DNA of 49,627 nucleotides from an uncultured Collinsella sp. (GTDB lineage Bacteria; Actinomycetota; Coriobacteriia; Coriobacteriales; Coriobacteriaceae): contig CAAEBN010000010.1 of the NCBI GenBank assembly GCA_900754075.1, forward strand, positions 1-49,627, read 5' to 3'. The notes beneath the pieces are model-generated. The model had not been told where the DNA came from, searched no databases, and saw only the letters and a program-made list of their open reading frames with translations. The position numbers and the translations under genes were made by a program. Position 1 is the stretch's first letter. Every line of letters starts with the position of its first letter. Below, in pieces: positions 33,686 to 41,195 of this stretch.

Positions 33686-35025
33686 TCGACCGCCGCGCCC
33701 AGCGCGATAATTCAATTTCAATCTTTCGCATCATCGCCGTTGTCTGCGCCGTTTGCGTGTTGGTGTACTTTATCTTTGCCCTGGCGACTGGCATTGAGCC
33801 GATTGCCACGGTGATCGCCTGTGCGCTGCTGTGCATCTTCCTGTGCATCTTTATCTATTTGACGCTCAATCCCGATTCGGTGCGCTCCCAGTACACCGAG
33901 GAGACGCTCTCGGTTGCCTCGGCCATGCTCGAGGACATTAAGGGCGGCCTGACGCAGGAATCGGCGCTTTTGGTGTGCCGGCGTATTCTGCCCGAGACAC
34001 GTGCCATGACCGTTGCCATCACCGATGAGAGCAACGTGCTGGCCTGCGCGGGCGAGTTCGAGGAAAAGCTGCTGCCCGATTCGCCCATCCACACGCTTGC
34101 CACGCGCTACGTCATTGAGCACGGCATCGTGCAGTCGTTCAACCGCGTGGTGGACGTGGTGGGTTCGGATGGCTCGCACAACCATGTTCCCGCCGGTATC
34201 ATCGCGCCCATCAAGGTGGGCGACCGCACCGTCGGCACGCTCAAGTTCTACTACAAGACCCCGCGTGCCGTCGACCGTACCCAGTATGCGCTCGCCTCGG
34301 GTTTTGCCGAGATCCTGTCCACGCAGCTCGCCATCCACGAGCTCGAGGTGCAAAAGGAACTGACGGCACGTGCCGAGGTGCGTGCCCTGCAGGCACAGAT
34401 CAATCCGCACTTTCTGTTCAATACGCTTAACACCATCGCGTCGTTTACGCGTACCGACCCGCTGCGCGCCCGCGAGCTGCTGCGCGAGTTCTCCTCGTTC
34501 TATCGCGCCACGCTCGACAACTCGGGGTCGCTTATCCCGGTCTCGCGCGAGGTTGCCCAGACCAAGCGCTACCTGACGTTTGAGAAGGCGCGCTTTGGTG
34601 AGGACCGCGTACTGGCGACCTTCGATGTCTCCGAGGATGTCGAGGACACGTTGGTCCCGGCCTTTGTAATCCAGCCCATTGTCGAGAACGCCGTGCGGCA
34701 TGGCATGGGCGATGGCGATGCCCTGCGGATCGATGTGACCGTCCATCAAGACGGCGACGACGCAATCCTGATTGCCGTGGCCGACAACGGCGTGGGCATG
34801 GACGAGGGCACCGCCGCTAGGCTGTTTGATGAGCGATCCGCCCGCCCCGATGCCAGTTCCCCGCAAGGCGGCGGCGCCGGCGTGGCCATGCACAATATTT
34901 CTGAGCGCATCCATCGCTTTTATGGACCGCACTCTTATACGCGCGTCGAATCGGCGCCGGGCAAGGGCACCAAAGTGCTCCTGCATCTTGATTTGTCAGA
35001 GAGCATCTTTGACATTCAAGAGTAA
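33682..35025 (+). CDS. LytS-type sensor histidine kinase, second pair
   Basis: The protein has 447 aa, overlapping the glycosyltransferase stop by 4 nt. The architecture is the same as the first LytS: two hydrophobic segments (about 10-60), a GAF-like domain, ALQAQINPHFLFNTLNTI with His near 243, QPIVENAVRHG and ADNGVGMDEG. Its ELTARAEVRALQAQ core aligns directly with ELTARVELRALQSQ of the first pair, indicating a duplicated two-component system. The LytTR partner begins 72 nt downstream. Confidence 0.93.
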   Translation: MIDRRAQRDNSISIFRIIAVVCAVCVLVYFIFALATGIEPIATVIACALLCIFLCIFIYLTLNPDSVRSQYTEETLSVASAMLEDIKGGLTQESALLVCRRILPETRAMTVAITDESNVLACAGEFEEKLLPDSPIHTLATRYVIEHGIVQSFNRVVDVVGSDGSHNHVPAGIIAPIKVGDRTVGTLKFYYKTPRAVDRTQYALASGFAEILSTQLAIHELEVQKELTARAEVRALQAQINPHFLFNTLNTIASFTRTDPLRARELLREFSSFYRATLDNSGSLIPVSREVAQTKRYLTFEKARFGEDRVLATFDVSEDVEDTLVPAFVIQPIVENAVRHGMGDGDALRIDVTVHQDGDDAILIAVADNGVGMDEGTAARLFDERSARPDASSPQGGGAGVAMHNISERIHRFYGPHSYTRVESAPGKGTKVLLHLDLSESIFDIQE

Positions 35026-35097
35026 AATAAAAGGCTATGGGCTCAACGCCAAGCGGCGGATGCCCAGCGTAGTTTGTTGACGAAAGGTTTAATCCCT

Positions 35098-35814
35098 ATG
35101 CTGCGTGCGATGATTGTGGATGATGAGGCCCCGGCCCGTTCGGAACTTCGCTTCTTGCTCGAGCAGACGGGCAAGATCGGCACGATCACTGAGGCATCGA
35201 GCGTCCGCTCCGCCATTGAGATGCTGATGGAAAGCCGCGTCGATGTCGTATTTCTCGATATCTCGATGCCCGGTGCTTCTGGTCTGCAGCTTGCCGAGGC
35301 GCTGCATAAGCTTAAGAATCCGCCGGCGATTGTGTTTGTGACCGCGTATAGCGATCATGCCGTCGAGGCGTTCGACGTGGATGCCGTCGATTACCTCATG
35401 AAGCCGGTTGAGGAGGCACGCCTGGATCGCGCGATCGAGAAGGTCATGCAGCACGCCAAGCCCGTCACGGACAGCAAAGCCACCATCGAGCGCATTCCGG
35501 TGGAAAAGGGCGGCCGTAAGGTCCTCATCCCCGTGGATGACATTCGCTTCATCATGGCCAAGGACGATTACTCCTGTATCTATACCGTCGATGATCGTTT
35601 TCTATCGACGACTTCGTTGGCGCAGTTCGAGGCCAAGCTTTGCGACTTTGGCTTCTTTCGCGTTCATCGTCGCTATATCGTCAACTTGGCGTGCGTCACG
35701 GATGTCGAGACGGTGCCCTCGGGCGCTATCCAACTGGGCATTACGGGCGTCGACGAACGCGTGCCGGTCTCGCGCCGTCGCGTTGTGCCGCTCAAGAAGG
35801 CCCTGAGCCTCTAG
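35098..35814 (+). CDS. LytTR response regulator, second pair
   Basis: The protein has 238 aa from ATG 35098 (GAAAGG SD). Receiver: IVDDEAPARSELRFLLEQ, phosphoacceptor D54 in FLDISMPGASG, lysine in DYLMKPVEEA. LytTR domain: VLIPVDDIRFIMAKDDYSCIY, FFRVHRRYIVNLACV, RVPVSRRRVVPLKKAL. It is paralogous to the regulator at 29193-29927. The DNA-binding domains differ in several positions, so the two pairs probably control different targets. Confidence 0.95.
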   Translation: MLRAMIVDDEAPARSELRFLLEQTGKIGTITEASSVRSAIEMLMESRVDVVFLDISMPGASGLQLAEALHKLKNPPAIVFVTAYSDHAVEAFDVDAVDYLMKPVEEARLDRAIEKVMQHAKPVTDSKATIERIPVEKGGRKVLIPVDDIRFIMAKDDYSCIYTVDDRFLSTTSLAQFEAKLCDFGFFRVHRRYIVNLACVTDVETVPSGAIQLGITGVDERVPVSRRRVVPLKKALSL

Positions 35815-35821
35815 CACACTG

Positions 35822-35869
35822 GCCCCGCAGCCCTGTAGACCAATTGTCTGCGGAGCCGTGGGGCTTTTT
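35822..35869 (+). terminator. Terminator of the second LytS/LytTR operon
   Basis: GCCCCGC (35822-35828) pairs with GTGGGGC (35858-35864), with an inner AGAC/GTCT stem, and is followed by TTTTTG. Confidence 0.8.
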
Positions 35870-35905
35870 GTATATACGTCGAATCGGTTTTGCAGAAGGG
35901 ATCCC

Positions 35906-36373
35906 ATGAACAGTGCAAGCGCCAAGCGCATCGACATCATCTCGGACACCCACGGCTATCTTTCGCCCGCGCTTCTGGACGAGCTCAAGGGCGCAGATCT
36001 GATAATCCACGCCGGAGACCTCACCTCAGAGATGGATTACGAGCATCTATGCACCATCGCCCCCGTGCGAGCGGTCCTAGGAAACAACGACTACTACCGC
36101 GACTACGGTCCGGATGTGGACCGTCTGGCCATCTTCACCTACGAAGGCCTCAAATTCGCCGTAGCCCACTACCGCGAAGATCTCCCCGTGGGATCCGTAG
36201 ACGTAGCCATCAATGGTCACACCCACGTAACCAAAGAAGCCCAAGTAGGCCGCTGCCTAGTCCTCAACCCCGGCAGCGCCAGCTATCCCAGAGGCACCAG
36301 AGGCCCCACCATGGCCAGAATGCTTGTCAAAGACGGCAAGATCCTGAGCACCAAATTTATTGACCTGGAGTAA
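35906..36373 (+). CDS. YfcE/MJ0936-type metallophosphoesterase
   Basis: The protein has 155 aa from ATG 35906 after AGAAGGG. The motif order of the family is complete: DIISDTHG, HAGDLTS, LGNNDYYRD, NGHTHVT and a NPGSAS tail. It is a small cytoplasmic metal-dependent phosphodiesterase. The second half (from about 36060) uses many A-ending codons (CTA, GTA, GGA, GCC/CCA mixtures) and differs in texture from the first half and from its neighbours. This may reflect a recombination junction within the gene. Confidence 0.92.
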   Translation: MNSASAKRIDIISDTHGYLSPALLDELKGADLIIHAGDLTSEMDYEHLCTIAPVRAVLGNNDYYRDYGPDVDRLAIFTYEGLKFAVAHYREDLPVGSVDVAINGHTHVTKEAQVGRCLVLNPGSASYPRGTRGPTMARMLVKDGKILSTKFIDLE

Positions 36374-36380
36374 CCGCAAC

Positions 36381-36415
36381 AAAAACGGGGGATGCAGATC
36401 GCATCTCCCGTTTTT
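36381..36415 (+). terminator. Terminator of the phosphoesterase gene
   Basis: AAAAACGGGGGATGC (36381-36395) pairs with GCATCTCCCGTTTTT (36401-36415), with one wobble. It has an A-rich left and T-rich right side, so it could act on both strands. Confidence 0.88.
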
Positions 36416-36531
36416 CTTTGAGCAAAAGGCCGAAGTTCAACTAGATTCATCAGACCAACCCCGCCGAGGAGCACGCGGGCTAGCCGCGCAGCGGCGCACG
36501 CCCGCAAAACTGGTTGAATAATGTGACGGCA

Positions 36532-36674
36532 GGGAGGGTCTCCGGGGCCGGGGGCGGGGGTTAAGTTTGTCGCGAGTTCCGCACGCAAAGGAAAGCACTT
36601 AATGTGCTTTCCGTCTTGCGCAGGACTGTAGAGCAGCAAACTTAACCCCCGCCCCCGGCCCCGGAGACCCTCCC
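36532..36674. repeat. Giant 143-bp intergenic inverted repeat
   Basis: Perfect 38-bp arms (36532-36569 and 36637-36674), extremely G/C-asymmetric, flank a 67-nt interior. The interior itself holds CGCAA/TTGCG and a perfect 9-bp hairpin GGAAAGCAC/GTGCTTTCC (36590-36598 with 36604-36612). It lies between a terminator and the tRNA-Asp promoter. It has no coding potential and is one of four large hairpin elements in the window. Confidence 0.93.
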
Positions 36675-36684
36675 GGATGGCCCC

Positions 36685-36736
36685 AAAAATTTTTTCAAAA
36701 AAGTTGTTGCGCACCGGACAGACTTCTGTGTATACT
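36685..36736 (+). promoter_or_regulatory. tRNA-Asp promoter with A/T-rich upstream element
   Basis: TTGCGC (36707-36712) and TATACT (36731-36736) have an 18-nt spacer. They are preceded by an A-tract/T-tract/A-tract (36685-36702) that looks like an UP element. Confidence 0.75.
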
Positions 36737-36782
36737 AATCCCCGCAGCGCACGCGAGCGGAAACAAACGCGAACGACTGCCT

Positions 36783-36860
<78 letters not shown>

Positions 36861-36870
36861 ACGCAATTAA

Positions 36871-36897
36871 AGCCACGTCTTCGGACGTGGCTTTTTG
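36871..36897 (+). terminator. tRNA-Asp terminator
   Basis: AGCCACGTC (36871-36879), TTCG loop, GACGTGGCT (36884-36892), then TTTTT. Confidence 0.95.
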
Positions 36898-36999
36898 CGT
36901 TTGATAGGACTTTGATCCCATCAGCTCCTTTCGCCCAAAACCAAATCCTTCCAATTCCCGGACAAGCTCCGTTTGAGGCATGTACTCAAACAAGGCGTT

Positions 37000-37011
37000 T
37001 GTTGCGCAACA
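37000..37011. promoter_or_regulatory. Operator-like palindrome TGTTGCGCAACA upstream of the Rrf2 gene
   Basis: This perfect 12-bp palindrome lies 28 nt ahead of the probable -10 box at 37039. It matches the GTTGCGCAAC core found at 13730-13739 and within 46880-46895. Confidence 0.45.
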
Positions 37012-37038
37012 CCAGTTCAACGAAGCAGGGGGTTAGGT

Positions 37039-37091
37039 TATACTCAATTGCACTGTGGGCCGTTTTTGATGCAAGAGGCTTCAAAAACGGC
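37039..37091 (+). promoter_or_regulatory. Rrf2 gene promoter -10 and leader hairpin
   Basis: TATACT (37039-37044) is a good -10, with a weak -35-like TTCAAC 17 nt upstream. About 15 nt downstream a perfect 11-bp stem (GCCGTTTTTGA at 37059-37069 with 37081-37091) begins the roughly 150-nt leader. A further GGGCGCCC palindrome lies near 37100. Confidence 0.55.
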
Positions 37092-37203
37092 ATTCAGCGG
37101 GCGCCCGTTTTGCTATTTGGGCGTCCATACGGTCATTGACGTCTCGACGTAAGCTCGGCCCCGGAGCTCGTTCGAGCTGTTCCTATTCCTTGAAAGGGGA
37201 AAA

Positions 37204-37689
37204 ATGGACATATCGAGGAAGACTGATTACGCCCTTCGCATGCTCGCGATGCTTGCCGAGGACCCGGAGCGTCTGCTTTCTGTTCGCACCGCCGCCGAAG
37301 AGGTCAATGTCCCGTATTCGTTTGCCCGTTCGATCCAGCATGGTTTGGTTCAGGCCGGTATTGTGGAGAGCCTGCGTGGCGTCCATGGCGGCATGCGTCT
37401 TAAGGTCAGCCCCGACGATGTCACCATCCGCCAGGTCGTTGAGGCCGTTCAAGGCCCCATGGTCATGAACGATTGCACCGCGCCCGATGGCGACTGTGCG
37501 CGCATGGGCACGTGCTGCTATCATCCCCTGTGGGCCGGAGCTCAAGCGCTGATGCGCGACTACCTCGATTCCGTTTCGCTGGGCGATATCGTCGCTCACC
37601 GCCAGTTCCCGGCCGTCGATTCCAAGTTCGCCGATCGCGATGCGTTTCCCGAGTACGCCACCTGTGCGTGCGCTTGCCGGGAGGAATAG
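37204..37689 (+). CDS. Rrf2-family transcriptional regulator with cysteine cluster motif
   Basis: The protein has 161 aa; the SD is GAAAGGGG. The N-terminal winged helix is typical: MDISRKTDYALRMLAMLAE, the VNVPYSFARSIQHGLVQAGIVESLRGVHGGMRL recognition region, and TIRQVVEAV. Cysteines C91, C98 and C104/C105 (DCTAPDGDCARMGTCC) are spaced like the Fe-S or redox-sensing loop of IscR/NsrR. An additional CACAC lies at the C-terminus. It probably senses iron-sulfur status, oxygen or NO. It is transcribed with the downstream glycosylase gene 21 nt away. Confidence 0.92.
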   Translation: MDISRKTDYALRMLAMLAEDPERLLSVRTAAEEVNVPYSFARSIQHGLVQAGIVESLRGVHGGMRLKVSPDDVTIRQVVEAVQGPMVMNDCTAPDGDCARMGTCCYHPLWAGAQALMRDYLDSVSLGDIVAHRQFPAVDSKFADRDAFPEYATCACACREE

Positions 37690-37710
37690 CGCCGCATAAG
37701 GAGCATAGCC

Positions 37711-38616
37711 ATGATTCAGGACCCCTTTCGTTCGATGATTCGTTCGGAAGGGGTCCTGCGTTATCGCGACCTTCCGTGGCGCCGCACGCGCGACCCGTAC
37801 ATTATTTGGCTTTCCGAGGTTATGCTGCAGCAAACGCAGGTGCCGCGTGTGGAGACGCGTATGCCCGCGTGGCTCGACCGCTTTCCGACCGTACAGGCGC
37901 TTGCCCAGGCCGCTCCTTCCGATGTTTTGGATGCCTGGCAGGGGATGGGCTACAACCGGCGTGCTCTGGCGCTTCACAGAGCCGCTCAGTGCGTTATGGA
38001 AGACTGGGGTGGGGAGTTTCCACGTGAGACGCGCGACCTGGTCGCCTTGCCCGGTATTGGCCCGGCGACGGCGCAGGGCATCCGGTCGTTTGCGTTCGAT
38101 CTACCGGGTGTGTATCTGGAGACCAACGTGCGCACGGTCTTTCTGCATCATTTCTTTCCCGATGTGCCGGCCGTTCCCGATCGCGAGCTGGTGCCGCTGA
38201 TTCAGGCCGCCTGTCCGGCGGCTCCCGGTGCGACGGCGGATGAGATTGCTCCCTTTGCCGTGCCGCTCGATGATGCCGACACGCCGCGCGCATGGTATTA
38301 CGCGCTGCTGGATTATGGCGCGTATCTTAAGAAGACGCTGCCCAATCCGTCCAGGCGCTCGGCGAGCTATAGCCGTCAGTCCAAGTTTGAGGGCTCGCGC
38401 CGTCAAAAGCGCGCCCATATTGTGCGCATGCTGCTGGCTGCGCGCGATGGGCAGCCGGCGGGCATCACACTCGCCGAGGCCGTAGCGGGTGTCAACGAAA
38501 TGGAGGCGGCGGCAGGCCGCGAGCCGGTCGATCACGATCTTGTCGCAGGCATTTTGGCCGACTTGGAGCGTGAGGGCTTTTGCCGCTCCGAGGGTGACCG
38601 CTGGCTAAGCGTGTAG
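37711..38616 (+). CDS. MutY-like HhH-GPD DNA glycosylase lacking the Fe-S cluster
   Basis: The protein has 301 aa, with TAAGGAGC as SD. The MutY-type segments LPWRRTRDPYIIWLSEVMLQQTQVPRV (with E36) and LPGIGPATAQGIRSFAF are clear. The catalytic aspartate position (ILDGNV in E. coli MutY) reads YLETNVRTV, with Glu137 in place of Asp. After the glycosylase core, the four-cysteine [4Fe-4S] motif is absent: DYGAYLKKTLPNPSRRSASYSRQSKFEG has no cysteine. There is no C-terminal NUDIX-like domain; the tail resembles a small winged helix. It probably removes a mispaired or oxidised base, but the specificity may differ from adenine. Confidence 0.85.
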   Translation: MIQDPFRSMIRSEGVLRYRDLPWRRTRDPYIIWLSEVMLQQTQVPRVETRMPAWLDRFPTVQALAQAAPSDVLDAWQGMGYNRRALALHRAAQCVMEDWGGEFPRETRDLVALPGIGPATAQGIRSFAFDLPGVYLETNVRTVFLHHFFPDVPAVPDRELVPLIQAACPAAPGATADEIAPFAVPLDDADTPRAWYYALLDYGAYLKKTLPNPSRRSASYSRQSKFEGSRRQKRAHIVRMLLAARDGQPAGITLAEAVAGVNEMEAAAGREPVDHDLVAGILADLEREGFCRSEGDRWLSV

Positions 38617-38730
38617 CCAACCCGAATCTGAAGAAGAGGATTGTAAGGTTTAAATTCTCGGCTTGAGGGCATCCTAAAGACGAGGCCGCTCGAAGCCTAC
38701 GGGCGGCATATGTTGAAGGGAAGTACACCT

Positions 38731-39270
38731 ATGGATTTTGAGAACTCCCAAACCAAGAAGAACCTCGAGACCGCTTTTGCCGGTGAGTCCCAGGCACACA
38801 CCAAGTATCGCTACTACGCATCCAAGGCCAAGAAGGACGGCTACGTTCAGATCTCTAATATCTTTGCCGAGACCGCAGGCAACGAGTCCGAGCACGCCAA
38901 GCTGTGGTTTAAGTATCTGCATGACGGCGCCGTTCCCGACACCCTGGACAACTTGCGTGATGCCGCTGCGGGCGAGAACTACGAGTGGACCACGATGTAC
39001 GACGAGTTCGCCAAGACCGCCGAGGAGGAGGGCTTTACCGAGATCGCCGCAAAGTTCCGTGGCGTCGGTGCCGTGGAGAAGGCTCACGAGGAGCGCTACA
39101 ACAAGCTTGTCGAGCGCATTGAGTCGGGCGAGGTGTTTGAGCGCGAGGGCGTGAAGGTGTGGAAGTGCCTGAACTGCGGGCACCTGCATGTTGGCGCCGA
39201 GGCGCCCGAGGTGTGCCCGGTTTGTAACCACCCGAAGGCGTACTTTGAGGAGCAGGTGGTGAACTACTAG
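38731..39270 (+). CDS. rbr: Rubrerythrin
   Basis: The protein has 179 aa from ATG 38731 after GAAGGGAAG; a TTG-initiated longer frame is rejected. The four-helix diiron domain has FAGESQAHTKY and ETAGNESEHAK with the glutamate and histidine ligands, and a second ExxH in VEKAHEERY. The C-terminal rubredoxin-type Fe(SCys)4 site is CLNCGHLHVG...CPVCNHPKAYF. It is a peroxide reductase in anaerobes. It lies downstream of the Rrf2/glycosylase pair, giving an oxidative-defence grouping. A large hairpin element and a terminator follow. Confidence 0.96.
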   Translation: MDFENSQTKKNLETAFAGESQAHTKYRYYASKAKKDGYVQISNIFAETAGNESEHAKLWFKYLHDGAVPDTLDNLRDAAAGENYEWTTMYDEFAKTAEEEGFTEIAAKFRGVGAVEKAHEERYNKLVERIESGEVFEREGVKVWKCLNCGHLHVGAEAPEVCPVCNHPKAYFEEQVVNY

Positions 39271-39292
39271 CGCCGATACGAACGTGGACTGC

Positions 39293-39380
39293 GGGGCGCA
39301 GGGCGGGGAAATACCTTTCCCTCTCGCTCACGGCTCCGCAGGGTCGCGCGAGGCAAAGGTATTTCCCCGCCCTGCGCCCC
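39293..39380. repeat. Large hairpin element, copy A (conserved core, 26-bp arms)
   Basis: Perfect 26-bp arms (39293-39318 and 39355-39380) flank a loop containing CTCTCGC/GCGCGAG. The core 39314-39359 is 44/46 identical to 40259-40304, while the rest of the arms is unrelated to the other copy. It starts 22 nt after the rubrerythrin stop and is followed about 50 nt later by a terminator. Confidence 0.92.
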
Positions 39381-39431
39381 GGCGTTGGGTCGTCGCTTGC
39401 TCGTTGCTGAAAAGCTGATATTAAAGTTTGT

Positions 39432-39461
39432 GTGCCGCCCCTTATGGGGCGGCACGTTTTT
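39432..39461 (+). terminator. Terminator after hairpin copy A
   Basis: GTGCCGCCCC (39432-39441), loop TTAT, GGGGCGGCAC (39446-39455), then GTTTTT. The same stem follows copy B. Confidence 0.92.
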
Positions 39462-39551
39462 GCGTGGGGACTGGTTGGGACGGCACCGTTCATGGGTGGG
39501 GTACACTGGGTAGCGACTTTTAGTTTATCTACTACCTGATGGGGTGTTTTT

Positions 39552-40184
39552 ATGGGTAAGAAGTCTCGGGCTCGGGTTGCTGCGGCGGGGACTCGCAAGG
39601 ATCCTGGTCGTCGGGTCCCTGAGGGCAAAAAGGCCGATCGTGCCGAGAAGGACAAGAAGGTCGGCGCGCATGCTCATCCTGAGTGGGCGCCCCATTTGAA
39701 TTCGGCGAGTGAGGACCTGACTGCTAAGTTGTTTACTCTGGTCGAGGTTATCTTGGGCGTGGTGCCTGTGGTGGTCATTGGCTTGTTCTTGGCTTCGAAA
39801 GATGCTACGAGCGTGGATAAGCTCACCGATGTCTTTTCTCAGGACCCCTCGATGGTGGTTGCGTTTATCTCTGCGTGCCTACAGCCGTTTGTGGCGTACA
39901 TGCTGTACATGATTTATCGCAAATACTGCGAGGGCGATGCGGGCTTTGCCGCCGGCAACCTGATCGGCCTCTTGTGCTCCGAGATTTTGTTGCTCAATAT
40001 TCCCGGCGTCATCGGCATGGGCATCTTGTTGTGGCGTGTCTGGCGCAACGTTGCCCCGCACTTTGAGAGCTGGCTGTTTGAGCGCCGCGCAATGGGCGTG
40101 CTGGTCGACATCGCGGGCTCGCTCGTGATTCTAGCCTTGGCGTTTTTGTGTGCCACTACCGCTCGAGGTCTCGCGGGCATGTAG
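39552..40184 (+). CDS. Hypothetical four-span membrane protein
   Basis: The protein has 210 aa. A strongly basic N-terminus (about 40 residues, Lys/Arg/Ala) precedes four hydrophobic segments (about 60-80, 95-115, 130-155, 178-200). I do not recognise a family. The start ATG follows GATGGGGTGTTTTT, a weak SD. Codon use in the first 60 codons includes many T/G-ending codons and becomes more typical later. It is flanked on both sides by the hairpin/terminator composites. Confidence 0.7.
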   Translation: MGKKSRARVAAAGTRKDPGRRVPEGKKADRAEKDKKVGAHAHPEWAPHLNSASEDLTAKLFTLVEVILGVVPVVVIGLFLASKDATSVDKLTDVFSQDPSMVVAFISACLQPFVAYMLYMIYRKYCEGDAGFAAGNLIGLLCSEILLLNIPGVIGMGILLWRVWRNVAPHFESWLFERRAMGVLVDIAGSLVILALAFLCATTARGLAGM

Positions 40185-40239
40185 TCTGTCCTCACCGACC
40201 ACGGAGCGCAGGGCAACTGCCGGCCTTACCGCTCCGGGC

Positions 40240-40323
40240 GTCAGACCCGCGGCGCATCCCTTTCCCTCTCGCTCACGGCTTCGCAGAGTCGCGCGAGGCA
40301 AAGGCATACGCCGCGGGTCTGAC
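40240..40323. repeat. Large hairpin element, copy B (same core, different arms)
   Basis: Perfect outer 15-bp arms (40240-40254 and 40309-40323, GTCAGACCCGCGGCG and its complement) flank the core 40259-40304 shared with copy A. The segment between arm and core is imperfect. It is followed at 40367 by the same terminator as copy A. Confidence 0.9.
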
Positions 40324-40366
40324 GGCGCGGGCTTGCCAGCGAGTTTTGCCTCATAGATTGGTTTGT

Positions 40367-40396
40367 GTGCCGCCCCTTTTTGGGGCGGCACGTTTT
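40367..40396 (+). terminator. Terminator after hairpin copy B
   Basis: GTGCCGCCCC (40367-40376), loop TTTTT, GGGGCGGCAC (40382-40391), then GTTTT. The stem is identical to 39432-39455, and the preceding GTTTGT is also shared. Confidence 0.92.
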
Positions 40397-40649
40397 GTGT
40401 GGGGTCCCTGTCTACACAATTTCCGTCAAGATTTTGGTTAGGTTTTGGTTAGTTGGCGGGCTGGCGGAAGGGCAAAAGATCATTTGATAAAAAAGCTCAA
40501 AGAAAGTGCTGGTAGGGGAGTTGTTGAGGTTTTCGACAACTTTTGTCAGCAAGAATCTTCATAGTTATTGCCGCAGATTTCGTTGCCGTGGCCGCGATGG
40601 TGCGGGATGCTGGGCGCAAGCGTCGAATGCTCCGATTGAGGAGGCCAGC
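40397..40649. other. Intergenic region with an 11-bp tandem repeat
   Basis: TTTTGGTTAGG (40432-40442) is directly repeated as TTTTGGTTAGT (40443-40453). The remainder (TTTTCGACAACTTTTGTCAGC and onward) is AT-rich and probably holds the promoter of the next gene. No coding frame here has an SD. Confidence 0.5.
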
Positions 40650-41072
40650 ATGGACCTGTTTCTTGAGACCCCGCAGCAACAAGCCGAGCGCATGTTGCGT
40701 CAGCAGCAACGGCTCATGGAGATGCAAATGCAAGGGGTGGCCGCCCAGCCCGCTGCTCAAAATGCCACGCCCGCGGTTTCGCCTGCGGGCGGATCGGCGC
40801 CAGAGAACTATTCCGTACAACAAGATTCATATGCGCAGGAGCTTGCGTTTGACAAGCGCCGCACGCGTCACCGCCGCGTGGGTCAGCGCCTGCGCACGTT
40901 AGCGATGATTGTACTCATTCCGTTAGGACTTGCGGCGATTTTCCTGGTCTCGTATGCGTTCACTTGCATCCTCAACGGTGCCTCGCCCAGTGAAGTGCTC
41001 CAGCATCTGTCAGCCCTCGGCCAGCGCCTGGGCGATGTTGCAACAACCATCCGCGCCGGCTGGGAGAGTTAG
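40650..41072 (+). CDS. Hypothetical small membrane protein
   Basis: The protein has 140 aa from ATG 40650 (GAGGAGGCC SD); the frame is open 48 codons upstream, but that part is AT-rich non-coding sequence. The N-terminal half is Gln/Met-rich (MDLFLETPQQQAERMLRQQQRLMEMQMQG), likely helical, then Ala/Pro-rich. One hydrophobic segment (about 90-115, LAMIVLIPLGLAAIFLVSYAFTCIL) precedes a short C-terminal helix. No family is recognised. The next gene is rmuC, 123 nt downstream. Confidence 0.65.
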   Translation: MDLFLETPQQQAERMLRQQQRLMEMQMQGVAAQPAAQNATPAVSPAGGSAPENYSVQQDSYAQELAFDKRRTRHRRVGQRLRTLAMIVLIPLGLAAIFLVSYAFTCILNGASPSEVLQHLSALGQRLGDVATTIRAGWES

Positions 41073-41195
41073 CGTTTTGATGCCTGTGGCCCAAAATTCA
41101 TTTGTCCGACTGCCGTGGAGCGCCCGGTGCGTGTGGCGGGGTAAGATTGATCGCGGTTTTGATTGATAATCGATTGGGTTTGTTGGGCGGAATGT

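Noticed and set aside
33718..34986. Open frame antisense to the second LytS gene
   Set aside because: It is Arg/His-rich and unlike any domain, and the sense frame carries complete kinase motifs.
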